Program-made: the position numbers and the translations under genes
Origin: Halorarum halophilum
GTDB taxonomy: Archaea > Halobacteriota > Halobacteria > Halobacteriales > Haloferacaceae
NCBI RefSeq assembly: GCF_013401515.1
Contig: NZ_CP058529.1
Location: forward strand, 3,410,001-3,474,000
Length of the DNA: 64,000 nucleotides
Direction of reading: 5' to 3'
Shown here: positions 51,934 to 59,859 of the stretch, one piece after another
Layout of the letters: each line of letters opens with the position of its first letter
How positions within the stretch are numbered: the first letter of the stretch is position 1
Notes under the pieces: model-generated
Told to the model about the DNA's origin: nothing
The model's input: the letters and a program-made list of their open reading frames with translations, nothing else
Database searches by the model: none

Positions 51934-52605
51934 TCAGTCTTCAGTTTCTGGGCCCTCGTCCGTGTCGATCACCAGCGAGTTCCGGATGAGGTTTGTGGAA
52001 CCCCTCCGGAGTCGCTGGGACACCGCGTTCGAGGAGATGCCGAGTTCGTCACCAAGTTCCTTGATCGAGCTGTCGCGCGGAACCTCGAAGTAGCCTGTCT
52101 CGAGTGCTGTGACCAGCGCGTCGCGCTGTTCGGGGGTCAGTCCGAACTCGCGTTGGCGAGGCGTAGTCGGCTGGTGGAGGTTCGTGACCTCGAACTGGCG
52201 ACCCTGCTCCGCGAAGTGGTCCCGGAACGACGAGACCTGCTCGTGCTTCGCGAACCGGATCCGGAGTCTCCAGTCAGCGGCCTGGGCGGTGGCTTCCAGG
52301 ATGATGGCGTGCTGGTCGATCATCACCGTGATCAGGTCGAGGACCTCGTCGGACCACTCGACCTTGTACAACACCTCCTCCCCCGCCTCTTCGATGACAC
52401 CGACGGTATCGATGGTCGGGTCGTCCTTCATCGCGTCGTAGAATGCATCCAACTCGCTGCCCGACGCCCAGAGGAACGGGAGCGCCCACTCGGGGCTGTG
52501 CGACGCCACCCGTTCGGCCTCGACCGTCACGTCGGGTCTCGCTGTCAGGGCGTGCGACAGGGTGAACGACTCGGCAGGGACAGTCATCTCGACGACGACG
52601 CTCAT
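51934..52605 (-). CDS. bacterio-opsin activator-type HTH regulator
   Basis: A 223-residue transcriptional regulator of the haloarchaeal Bat/HTH_10 family. The N-terminal ~150 residues form the bacterioopsin-activator GAF/HTH-associated domain; the C-terminal HTH is LTPEQRDALVTALETGYFEVPRDSSIKELGDELGISSNAVSQRLRRGSTNLI. Members regulate varied genes; no receiver or PAS domain is present here. The start ATG 52605 (MSVVVEMTVPAESF) is typical for the family. Confidence 0.93.
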   Translation of the reverse strand: MSVVVEMTVPAESFTLSHALTARPDVTVEAERVASHSPEWALPFLWASGSELDAFYDAMKDDPTIDTVGVIEEAGEEVLYKVEWSDEVLDLITVMIDQHAIILEATAQAADWRLRIRFAKHEQVSSFRDHFAEQGRQFEVTNLHQPTTPRQREFGLTPEQRDALVTALETGYFEVPRDSSIKELGDELGISSNAVSQRLRRGSTNLIRNSLVIDTDEGPETED

Positions 52606-52716
52606 GGGGTGAACAGAGTACGGGCGGAATTAACGTTCTCGGCGGCGGTCCCCGAGCACCGGGAGGAAGCGCCCGCTCGGCGGTGAACGTGTCTTCGAGA
52701 GAAGACGGAACGGGAG

Positions 52717-52788
52717 TGGACTCGCTGGGATTTGAACCCAGGGCCTCTTCCTTGCGAAGGAAGCGATCTACCGCTGATCTACGAGCCC
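52717..52788 (-). tRNA. tRNA-Ala (anticodon CGC)
   Basis: On the minus strand: acceptor GGGCTCG/CGAGTCC (one G-T pair) with discriminator A, D arm GATC-AGCGGTA-GATC, anticodon stem CTTCC/GGAAG with loop TTCGCAA (anticodon CGC, reading GCG), variable loop AGGCC, T arm CTGGG-TTCAAAT-CCCAG. Total length 72, no intron, CCA not encoded. Confidence 0.96.
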
Positions 52789-52852
52789 GCACCCGAAGTA
52801 ACCGCCGGCGCTCACTTGAGGGTTCCGTTTCACCGTCCGGGTCGGGGGTCGT

Positions 52853-53476
52853 TCACACGCGTAACAGCCGGAGCCGTCCCGCGACTAGCCCGAGAACCGT
52901 CCCGACGAAATGCGCGACCAGCGCGCTCCCGGCTGGGCTGAACGCGAGCGTCAGTCCGGCGGCGGCGACCGCCACGACGGCCGCGGCGACCCGCGGTGGG
53001 ACGGACACCCGCTCGAGCAGCGCGGCGGAGGCGGGGTTCGCGACGAGGACGTAGCCGACCAGCGCGAAGGCGGCCCCGCTGGCGCCGAGCACCGCCACCG
53101 ACCGGCCGAGGAGTCCGCCGACCCACACCTGCGCGACGCCCGCGAGCACCCCGGTGACGAGGAAGAAGCCGTGGAAGCGAAAGCGGGTGGTTCGCCGAGC
53201 GACGAGGCTCCCGGCGACCGCGACGACGACCGCGTTCGCGAGCAGGTGGCCGGGGCCGGCGTGCGCGTACACGCTCGTCAGGAGGCCCCACGGCGGGGAG
53301 AGGATCGGCGGCGCGAGGACGAACAACCCGGCGAGTCCGACGAGCGTTCCGGCCCAGGTGAGCACCGAGACGACGAGCATCGCCGCGAGCGTCTCGAGGA
53401 CCGGGCTCCCACGCCGGGCCGACCGGCGATCGGCCGTCCCGCCGTCGGCGACCTTGGTCGCGTAGTCGGCGGTCAC
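52853..53476 (-). CDS. rhomboid family intramembrane serine protease
   Basis: A 207-residue membrane protein with about six helices. Rhomboid features: HLLAN at 77-81 (oxyanion side), nucleophile Ser133 in GASGA, and His189 in ALVAHFVGTVLG forming the Ser-His dyad. The start is GTG at 53476 with a T-rich box ~27 nt upstream, indicating a leaderless transcript. Substrate unknown; haloarchaeal rhomboids have been linked to glycosylation and motility of the cell surface. Confidence 0.9.
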   Translation of the reverse strand: MTADYATKVADGGTADRRSARRGSPVLETLAAMLVVSVLTWAGTLVGLAGLFVLAPPILSPPWGLLTSVYAHAGPGHLLANAVVVAVAGSLVARRTTRFRFHGFFLVTGVLAGVAQVWVGGLLGRSVAVLGASGAAFALVGYVLVANPASAALLERVSVPPRVAAAVVAVAAAGLTLAFSPAGSALVAHFVGTVLGLVAGRLRLLRV

Positions 53477-53623
53477 GTGTGTACCCTCCGCGTCGGGGAC
53501 GAAAAAACACGCCCCCGGCGACCGGGAGCGCCCCGTCCCTCGTGGAGTCGCGTGATTCGCCGGCGTCGCGACTCGGCGGTCGAAAGAGTGAGAAGCGTGG
53601 TGGCGTGGGTGCGCCTTAGCGTG

Positions 53624-53938
53624 TCAGTCTTCGAGGACGATCTCGATGCTGACGTCGTTCGGCACCTGAATCCGCATCAGCTGTCGGAGCGCGCGTTCGT
53701 CGGCGTCGATGTCGATGAGGCGCTTGTGGACGCGCATCTCCCAGTGCTCCCACGTGGCGGTGCCCTCACCGTCGGGGGACTTCCGGGACGGAACCTCCAG
53801 CGTCTTCGTCGGGAGCGGGATCGGCCCCGACAGCGCGACGCCGGTCTTGTCCGCGATCTCCCGGACGTCGTCACAGATGTTGTCCAGGTCCTCGGGGCTC
53901 GTACCCGCGAGTCGGACGCGCGCCTGCTGGCCCGGCAT
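53624..53938 (-). CDS. rpsJ: 30S ribosomal protein S10 (uS10)
   Basis: A 104-residue small-subunit protein with the conserved [72 protein letters not shown] core. The loop residues around GPIPLPTK reach into the head of the 30S subunit. It follows the EF-1 alpha gene with no gap (stop 53939-53941, ATG 53936-53938), an arrangement conserved in archaea and giving balanced expression of translation factors. Length is as expected. Confidence 0.97.
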   Translation of the reverse strand: MPGQQARVRLAGTSPEDLDNICDDVREIADKTGVALSGPIPLPTKTLEVPSRKSPDGEGTATWEHWEMRVHKRLIDIDADERALRQLMRIQVPNDVSIEIVLED

Positions 53939-55207
53939 CTATCGTGCGTTGACGCTGAGTACCTTGCCGGCCGCGATGGTCTGACCCATGTCGCGGATGG
54001 CGAAGCTACCAAGCTCCGGAATCTCGCTCGACGGCTCGATGCTGAGCGGCTTCTGCGGGCGCACGGTGACGACCGCGGCGTCGCCGGACTTGATGAAGTC
54101 CGGGTTCTCCTCGGCGACCTCGCCCGAGGCCGGGTCGAGCTTCTGGTCGAGCGACTCGATGGTACACGCGACCTGCGCCGTGTGGGCGTGGAAGACCGGC
54201 GTGTAGCCCGCTGTGATGACCGACGGGTGCTGCATCACGACGACCTGGGCCTGGAACGTCTCGGCGACCGTCGGCGGGTTCTCGGCCGGGCCGCAGACGT
54301 CGCCGCGGCGGATGTCGTCCTTGCCGACGCCGCGGACGTTGAACCCAACGTTGTCGCCGGGGCCCGCGTAGTCGACCTCCTCGTGGTGCATCTCGATCGT
54401 CTTCACTTCCCCGCCCACGTCGGACGGCTGGAAGGAGACGTTGTCGCCGGAGCGCATCTCGCCGGTCTCGAGGCGGCCGACCGGCACGGTACCGATTCCC
54501 GAGATGGTGTAGACGTCCTGGATCGGCAGGCGGAGCGGCGCGTCCGTCGGCGGCTCCGTCTCCGGCAGGTTGTTCAGGGCGTCGAGGAGGATCTCGCCGT
54601 CGTACCAGGACGTGTTGTCCGAGCGCTCGGCGATGTTGTCGCCCTCGAAGGCGGAGATCGGGATGAACGAGGCGTCCTCGGTGCCGAAGCGGACCTGCTT
54701 GAGGAGCTGCTTGACCTCGTCGACGACGTCCGTGTAGGTGTCCTCGGAGTAGTCGACGACGTCCATCTTGTTGACCGCGACGATGAGCTCGTTGATGCCC
54801 AGCGTGCGGGCCAGGAACACGTGCTCGCGGGTCTGGGGCGCGACGCCGTCGTCGGCCGCGACGACGAGCACCGCGTTGTCGGCCTGCGAGGCGCCCGTGA
54901 TCATGTTCTTCACGAAGTCACGGTGGCCCGGGCAGTCGACGATGGTGAAGTAGTAGTCGTCGGTGTCGAACTCCTGGTGGGCGATGTCGATGGTGACACC
55001 GCGCTCTCGCTCCTCCGCCAGGTTGTCCATGACGTAGGCGAACTCGAATCCGCCCTTGCCCTTCTCCTCGGCTTCCTCTCGGTACTGCTCGATTACGTGC
55101 TCGGGGACGCTCCCTGTCTCGAAGAGGAGGCGACCCACGAGCGTGGACTTCCCGTGGTCGACGTGGCCGATGATGGCCAGGTTCTGGTGGGGTTTGTCTT
55201 GGCTCAT
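53939..55207 (-). CDS. tuf: translation elongation factor EF-1 alpha (EF-Tu)
   Basis: A 422-residue GTPase that brings aminoacyl-tRNA to the ribosome. G motifs: GHVDHGKST (G1), the DIAHQEFDT region (G2/G3 with DCPGHRDF), NKMD (G4) and SAF (G5). Domains 2 and 3 follow with [16 protein letters not shown] and [16 protein letters not shown]. Start is ATG 55207 ([19 protein letters not shown]); the preceding in-frame residues are unrelated. The 301-nt upstream region contains a TTTTAC box at ~55261-55267 and presumably a short leader. Immediately followed by rpsJ. Confidence 0.98.
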   Translation of the reverse strand: MSQDKPHQNLAIIGHVDHGKSTLVGRLLFETGSVPEHVIEQYREEAEEKGKGGFEFAYVMDNLAEERERGVTIDIAHQEFDTDDYYFTIVDCPGHRDFVKNMITGASQADNAVLVVAADDGVAPQTREHVFLARTLGINELIVAVNKMDVVDYSEDTYTDVVDEVKQLLKQVRFGTEDASFIPISAFEGDNIAERSDNTSWYDGEILLDALNNLPETEPPTDAPLRLPIQDVYTISGIGTVPVGRLETGEMRSGDNVSFQPSDVGGEVKTIEMHHEEVDYAGPGDNVGFNVRGVGKDDIRRGDVCGPAENPPTVAETFQAQVVVMQHPSVITAGYTPVFHAHTAQVACTIESLDQKLDPASGEVAEENPDFIKSGDAAVVTVRPQKPLSIEPSSEIPELGSFAIRDMGQTIAAGKVLSVNAR

Positions 55208-55508
55208 TGTGGAATCACGCGCTAAGGCGCTCTGTGGGGATTCGTTGGTCTGAACGCCGTAAAACGATTTCGATACGCGACACGGCACGTCGCGGCCGCG
55301 TCTGGCGGTTTTTCGTGTGTCTGTTTCTCGTGTGTTCGGTTGCCACGGAATCAGTTCGACTACCGTCCCGTTCCCGACGTTCGTTCGTCGGCCGGACGAA
55401 TCGATATCGACTCGACACCGAGTTGGACCGGGAGGGCCGGGGAGACGCAAAGGTACCCGCCTTGGTACCCCGTTCCGAGAGCGACCTCCGGGACATGACT
55501 CGTGAGGC
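55208..55508. other. 301-nt gap: promoter region of the EF-1 alpha operon
   Basis: On the minus strand TTTTAC at ~55261-55267 lies about 55 nt upstream of the ATG, implying a 25-35-nt leader. The rest has no gene, and frames seen here continue into neighbouring shadows. Confidence 0.5.
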
Positions 55509-56486
55509 CTATCCCAGCCGTCCGACGTCCGAGAGCACCGCGCTGGCGGTCTCCTCGCCGCCGGCTCCCGCGCCGGAGATCGCCAGCCCGCCGGAGAACT
55601 CCGCGTCGATCTCGACGATGTTCCTCGTGCCCGACACGGCGAGGGTGCCGTTCTCCGGAACCAGCCGCGGTCCGACGCGAACGCCTTCGCGGGTCGCCTC
55701 GCCGATGAGCCTGACCGTCCGCCCGTCGTTGACCGCGAGTTCCAGCGCGCCACCGGTGACGTTCCGGATGCCGTCCACGTCGGCGTCGGCGAGGGTGAGT
55801 TCCCGCTCCCGGAGCTCCTCGACGGAGTCGCAGTCGGCCTCCCGGAGGACGTTCGAGAGGATGACGCACTTCAGCGCCGCGTCGGTCCCCTCGACGTCGA
55901 AGGACGGGTCCGCCTCGGCGACGCCGAGGTCTTGGGCCTCCGCGAGGACGTGGTCGTAGTCGAGCCCCTCGGCGGCCATCCGCGAGAGCACGAAGTTCGC
56001 CGTCCCGTTGAGGACGCCGCGGACGGCCCGCACCCGTTCGGGGCCGAGGTCGTCGATGGTCGCGAGGGCCGGAATGGCCCCGCCGACGGTCGCCTCGAAC
56101 AGCACCTCGCCCTCGCTCTCCGCTTCGAGCGCGCGCACGTCGGCGAACCGCTCCGCGACGGGGCCTTTGTTCGCGAGCACGACGTCCCTGTCCCGTTCGA
56201 GGGCGGTCCGGACGTGCGAGAACCCCGGCTCCGCGTCGCCGAGCGTCGTCGGCGTCGCCTCCACGAGCACGTCGTACTCGGCGGTCAGCGCGTCGGTCGG
56301 GTCGGCGTCGCCGAGCGCCCCGCCCTCCGCCTTGTCCGCGAGCGCCGCGGTAACGTCCACGCCGTCGGGGGCGACGGCGGCCGAGGTCGAGTCGGCCAGC
56401 GCGGTGACGGTGTAGCCGTATTCGGCCGCAAGCTCCGCCACCGAACGGCCGACCGCGCCGGCGCCGAGGACGGCGAGCCGCGTCAT
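55509..56486 (-). CDS. hom: homoserine dehydrogenase
   Basis: A 325-residue NAD(P)-dependent enzyme reducing aspartate semialdehyde to homoserine for threonine and methionine synthesis. The Rossmann start is [19 protein letters not shown], and the catalytic part includes [35 protein letters not shown] and a substrate-binding Lys near KGPVAE. Short type, without a C-terminal ACT domain; a regulatory ACT protein is encoded just upstream, overlapping by 4 nt (56483-56486). The two probably act together in feedback control. Confidence 0.94.
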   Translation of the reverse strand: MTRLAVLGAGAVGRSVAELAAEYGYTVTALADSTSAAVAPDGVDVTAALADKAEGGALGDADPTDALTAEYDVLVEATPTTLGDAEPGFSHVRTALERDRDVVLANKGPVAERFADVRALEAESEGEVLFEATVGGAIPALATIDDLGPERVRAVRGVLNGTANFVLSRMAAEGLDYDHVLAEAQDLGVAEADPSFDVEGTDAALKCVILSNVLREADCDSVEELRERELTLADADVDGIRNVTGGALELAVNDGRTVRLIGEATREGVRVGPRLVPENGTLAVSGTRNIVEIDAEFSGGLAISGAGAGGEETASAVLSDVGRLG

Positions 56487-57133
56487 TGGCTCCCCTCCAT
56501 CGGCTCGATGACGTGGATCCCCTTGTCGTCGGCGACCGACCGGACCGTCTCCAGCACGTCGGTCGTCTCCCCCTGCCGCGTCCGGAGGCGGAGGCGGGCG
56601 CTCGACTGCTCGTCGCTCCCGGCGCCGGCGGGTGCGGAGAGTTCCAGGTCGGCGACGGTCGCGTTCGTGCAGTCCGCGAGTCGACGGAGCGTGTCGGAGA
56701 GGTCGGTGTCGATGAGGTGCCCGACGAGCACGACGGTCACCTCGGCGCCGAACTCCTCGGCGCCCGCGCGGATGACGTTCACGCCGTTCTCCCTGAGCGC
56801 GTCGAGGATGGTCTCGAATCGGTCCGGCGGGCACTCGACGTCGACGGCCACGGGGATCCGACCGCGGGGGGTGATGTTCCCCCGCTCGTGGAACACCGAC
56901 AGGAGGTTGCCGCCGTTCTCCGCGATTGGCTTCAGCGCCGCGAGCAACTGACCGGGCTCGTCGACGAGTTCGATGCGGACGGTGTGCGCGACCGGGGTGT
57001 CGCCGCCGTCGGTCCGCGGGCTCTCGACGCCGGTCCGGGAATTCTCGTCGGTGGCGGGGTTCCCTCCGCCGGTTCGGGTCGCGGGCACTGACGGCGGGCG
57101 CTCGTCGGGGGCGGACGCCGGGTCGGAGGGCAT
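56483..57133 (-). CDS. ACT domain amino acid-binding protein
   Basis: A 216-residue protein: ~48 low-complexity N-terminal residues, then two ACT-like parts. The first is TVRIELVDEPGQLLAALKPIAENGGNLLSVFHERGNITPRGRIPVAVDVE; the second starts near VTVVLVGHLIDTDLSDTLRRLA. ACT domains bind amino acids. Its gene overlaps the start of hom by 4 nt, so it is likely a regulatory subunit for homoserine dehydrogenase or sensor of threonine/methionine. A possible 44-codon upstream frame ends right before its ATG. Confidence 0.88.
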   Translation of the reverse strand: MPSDPASAPDERPPSVPATRTGGGNPATDENSRTGVESPRTDGGDTPVAHTVRIELVDEPGQLLAALKPIAENGGNLLSVFHERGNITPRGRIPVAVDVECPPDRFETILDALRENGVNVIRAGAEEFGAEVTVVLVGHLIDTDLSDTLRRLADCTNATVADLELSAPAGAGSDEQSSARLRLRTRQGETTDVLETVRSVADDKGIHVIEPMEGSQ

Positions 57134-57480
57134 CTACCTCGCCCCCCGGGAAGCGTCCGACCGTCCGATTCCGGCGACGGCGCACGACCCGATAATCCCT
57201 GTCGACGTGCGGGGCTGGTGGGATCGTTCGCAGCCGTCGCGCCGACCGTGGGTCGTGCCACTTGGCATGCTCACTCCCTGGGGATGGGGAGGTGATAAGT
57301 CTTCTACGGTGGCGAGGTTTGCCGTCGCGTCCGACGACGGTCGCGCCCTGGGACCGTTCACACCCGGATGGGAGCGCGTTCACCAGCCGAACGCGGTCCC
57401 TCACAGCGACCGCTCGGTACCGGCCGGGTCGTGGACGTTCCCCACGGGGAGGGACGACTCGCTCGATACGGAACGGCCGT
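57134..57480. other. 347-nt gap upstream of ACT-hom operon, with possible leader ORF
   Basis: A TATA-like CTTATC on the minus strand (57294-57299) lies 28 nt from an ATG at 57266-57268 that opens a 44-codon frame (MPSGTTHGRRDGCERSHQ...) ending in TAG directly before the ACT gene ATG. This could be a leaderless upstream ORF, or the message simply has a leader. The frame has three or four Thr and two adjacent Ile codons but no striking run. Nothing else was recognised. Confidence 0.35.
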
Positions 57481-57927
57481 CTACCGGAGATCCCTTCTCG
57501 CACAAGTTGCCGAGGACGGACAGAGGTCCGAAAACTCGGTCGTCCCTCGAACGCTCCCCGGGACGCACTCCCGATCGACCTCCTCGTACCCACGCTGTCG
57601 GAAGAACTCCGACGCGGTCGTGGTCAACAGGTACAGCGTCTCCACCCCGTTCGCTCGTGCGTGGTCCTCCAGCGCGTCACACAGCGTCCTCCCGTAGCCC
57701 TGCCCCCGGTTCGATTCCCTGACGACGACCGACCGAAGGAGTCCGTTCGGACCGTAGATCTCGACGCCTCCGACGCCGATCCACTCCGCGTCGGCGTACG
57801 CGAGGAGGAAGCACTCCGGCTTCGCCCGCACGTCCTCGGACGGGAGGTCGTTGGCTTCCAGCAGGGCCTCGACGCGGTCGAGGTTCGCCACGTCCGCCTT
57901 CCGGAGGGTTATCGATTCGTCGGTCAT
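57481..57927 (-). CDS. arsN2: arsenic resistance N-acetyltransferase ArsN2-like
   Basis: A 148-residue GNAT acetyltransferase. LLEANDLPSEDV, the coenzyme A loop RESNRGQGYGRTLCDALE and the C-terminal FFRQRGYEEVDRECVPGSVRGTTEFSDLCPSSATC fit the ArsN2-type group often found in ars clusters, which are thought to acetylate organoarsenicals. Here it lies in the same direction 84 nt after the ArsR-ArsM operon genes, supporting this assignment. Start ATG 57927 gives MTDESITLRKADVANLD. Whether it acts on arsenicals is inferred from similarity and context. Confidence 0.85.
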   Translation of the reverse strand: MTDESITLRKADVANLDRVEALLEANDLPSEDVRAKPECFLLAYADAEWIGVGGVEIYGPNGLLRSVVVRESNRGQGYGRTLCDALEDHARANGVETLYLLTTTASEFFRQRGYEEVDRECVPGSVRGTTEFSDLCPSSATCARRDLR

Positions 57928-58011
57928 GCTGTCCCGTCGACCTCCCGTATCGACCGGCGGTATCGGTGCCCATGCCGAACGCCGCGTCGATTCGCCGTCT
58001 CGAACGGACGG

Positions 58012-58317
58012 CTAGCTCGGGTCATCGGTGGGGTGCTGAGCGACGGTGATCCGGACCTCCCCTCCGAGGTCGAACGTGAGCGCCCGGCACTCGTGGACGC
58101 AGCGGACGAGTCGATGGGCCCGTCGCACGCCGACGAGTAGACCGACGACGGCGGCGAGCATCGCGGCGCCGGCCAATGGCTGGCTTCCGACCCAGAGCAG
58201 GATCGGAATCGCGGCTATCGTGGCGTAGCTCACGAGGATGCTCCGCCACGTGGGTCGTCTGTGCCAGGTGTCCCGGTCGAGGGTCAGTCTTCCCGGCGAA
58301 TCAGGCGGCCTGTACAT
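58012..58317 (-). CDS. two-TM membrane protein of the ars operon, unknown function
   Basis: A 101-residue protein: basic N-terminus (MYRPPDSPGRLTLDRDTWHRRPTWRSILVSY), two membrane helices (about 27-45 and 49-63) and a C-terminal soluble part with HRLVRCVHECRALTFDLGGEV, containing Cys-x3-Cys beside His residues. The Cys/His cluster could bind arsenic or another thiophilic ligand; this is inference. Its start is 3 nt after the stop of the 27-codon frame, and GGAGGTGG inside that frame's end may serve as its ribosome-binding site. I do not recognise the family. Confidence 0.72.
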   Translation of the reverse strand: MYRPPDSPGRLTLDRDTWHRRPTWRSILVSYATIAAIPILLWVGSQPLAGAAMLAAVVGLLVGVRRAHRLVRCVHECRALTFDLGGEVRITVAQHPTDDPS

Positions 58318-58320
58318 GGG

Positions 58321-58404
58321 TTAGTCGCCACCTCCGCCGGCGACCATCGTGGCTGAATCGTTCGATGCGGTCGGCAACAGCGTGTTCTCGTCGAATGGGG
58401 TCAT
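58321..58404 (-). CDS. 27-residue micropeptide of the ars operon
   Basis: Between arsM and the membrane protein gene, ATG at 58402-58404 opens a 27-codon frame beginning MTPFDENTLLP and ending TMVAGGGGD, stop 58321-58323. AGGAGGACC stands 5-6 nt before the ATG, an almost perfect Shine-Dalgarno, rare in a genome dominated by leaderless starts. The frame begins 17 nt after the arsM stop. No Cys is present. It may be a functional small peptide, a translational coupler for the following gene, or a remnant. No family recognised. Confidence 0.5.
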   Translation of the reverse strand: MTPFDENTLLPTASNDSATMVAGGGGD

Positions 58405-58421
58405 GCGCGTTGGTCCTCCTG

Positions 58422-59255
58422 TTACAGTTGCTGCCCCGTCGCTGGCTTCTCCCCCTCGATCGTCGCCGCGACGATGTAGTCGCTCAGATCGCGCTCGTCG
58501 TCCCACTCACTGACAAACGATTCGCTGTCCGCGTTCGGTTCGACGGACGCGTCCGCGAACCCGGCGTCGGTCAGCATCGATTCGAGCGCGGGAATCGACG
58601 ATGCACCGGCGATACAGGCGGCCACCGACGACGGGTCCGCCCGCACCTCGGCCGGTAGCTCGGCGGTCGACACGACGTCCGAGATGGCGAGGCGTCCGCC
58701 CGGCCGAAGGACGCGATACGCCTCGCGGAACACCCGTCGTTTGTCCGGGGAGAGGTTGATCACGCAGTTCGAGATGATGACGTCCACAGACTCGTCGGCG
58801 ACCGGAAGGTGTTCGATCTCGCCGAGGCGGAACTCGACGTTCGTCGCGTCGTTCGTTTCGACGTTCGCGCGGGCCTTCTCGACCATCTCCGGTGTCATAT
58901 CGACGCCGACGACACGACCGGCCGGTCCGACTTCCCGCGCCGCGAGGAAGCAGTCGAACCCGCCGCCGGACCCCAGATCGAGGACGGTGTCACCCTCCTC
59001 GAGGCTGGCGATCGCGGTCGGATTGCCGCAGCCGAGCCCCAAGTTCGCGCCCGCGCCGACGGCGTCGAGGTCGTCGTCCGAGTAGCCGAGTTCGCGCGAC
59101 TGCTCGGCGGCCGCCTCGTTCCCGGACCCGGAGTCGCCACAACAGGTCGACGACTCCGCAGCGATGCCACCGTACCGTTCGCGCACGGCGGTGCGCTGTT
59201 CCGTGGCGTCGGGAGGCGTCCCATCCGCGTCCGTAGTGGGGGTGTTCTCAGTCAT
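58422..59255 (-). CDS. arsM: arsenite S-adenosylmethionine methyltransferase ArsM
   Basis: A 277-residue methyltransferase that methylates As(III) to mono-, di- and trimethyl forms. The SAM motif VLDLGSGGGFDCF is at 91-103. Cysteines typical for ArsM are present: CC at 38-39, Cys76 in GLGCGNP, Cys164 in IISNCVINLSPDK and Cys214 in AACIAGASS. Residues 220-277 are the C-terminal ArsM domain. The start (59255) overlaps the end of the arsR gene by 8 nt. Second gene of the operon. Confidence 0.95.
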   Translation of the reverse strand: MTENTPTTDADGTPPDATEQRTAVRERYGGIAAESSTCCGDSGSGNEAAAEQSRELGYSDDDLDAVGAGANLGLGCGNPTAIASLEEGDTVLDLGSGGGFDCFLAAREVGPAGRVVGVDMTPEMVEKARANVETNDATNVEFRLGEIEHLPVADESVDVIISNCVINLSPDKRRVFREAYRVLRPGGRLAISDVVSTAELPAEVRADPSSVAACIAGASSIPALESMLTDAGFADASVEPNADSESFVSEWDDERDLSDYIVAATIEGEKPATGQQL

Positions 59256-59622
59256 CGTCCAGTGACCTGGTGTCGTCGACGACGCGGAGGAGCCGTTCCG
59301 CGCGCGGCGTCGCGGTGTAGTACCGCCAACGGCCCTCCTTTCGCCGTTCGACCAGCCCGGCGCTGAAGAGCCGCGAGAGCGCCTGACTGATCGCTCCCTG
59401 GCTCACACCGAGCGCCGGTTCCAGTTCGCAGACGCACACGCCCTCGTCGCTCGAAGCGATGAGCCGGAGCGCCTCGTACCGGGTATCGTTCCCGAGCGTG
59501 GCGAGCGTCCGGACGTCGGCGGCGACCTCCCGTTCGGTTAGCGAGTGGCTCCCGGAACAGCAGGCGGTCGCCTCCGGATCCTGTGCGTCGACCGGTTCGG
59601 CGCCCGAGTTCTGCCCTCTCAT
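59248..59622 (-). CDS. arsR: ArsR-type arsenic-responsive repressor
   Basis: A 124-residue winged helix protein. Metal-binding cysteines are CC at 21-22 near the N-terminus and Cys63/Cys65 in EGVCVCELEPALGVSQGAISQALSRL, the classic ELCVCDL-type site next to the recognition helix. As(III) binding would release the repressor from DNA. It is the first gene of the ars operon and starts ~16 nt downstream of a perfect inverted repeat (59638-59655), which also covers its TATA box; it is thus probably autoregulated. Leaderless start at ATG 59622. Confidence 0.94.
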   Translation of the reverse strand: MRGQNSGAEPVDAQDPEATACCSGSHSLTEREVAADVRTLATLGNDTRYEALRLIASSDEGVCVCELEPALGVSQGAISQALSRLFSAGLVERRKEGRWRYYTATPRAERLLRVVDDTRSLDDD

Positions 59623-59637
59623 TTTAGCACATCCTAA

Positions 59638-59657
59638 TATTAGCGTCCGCTAATATA
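59638..59657 (-). promoter_or_regulatory. ArsR operator and promoter
   Basis: TATTAGCG-TC-CGCTAATA (59638-59655) is a perfect 8-2-8 inverted repeat. On the minus strand TATATTAG (59651-59657 and adjacent) is the TATA box, ~32 nt upstream of the arsR ATG. Binding of a dimeric ArsR would block TBP/TFB access, giving repression in the absence of arsenic. Confidence 0.75.
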
Positions 59658-59859
59658 GCAGTTTCGGACGTCTCCTCCGACGAGAGGTACTCACGACTGT
59701 TCGACGAGGTGCTCCGACGAGAGGAGAGGGTACGCTGGCAGACCTACCGACCGCACGTAACACGCGGAAAGCCGTGATGTGCGAAGAACTAGCCGTGGAG
59801 TTGGAACCGGCGAAACGAGAGAAGTGGAAGAAGAACGCTACCGGTGGGGCCTCGACGGC

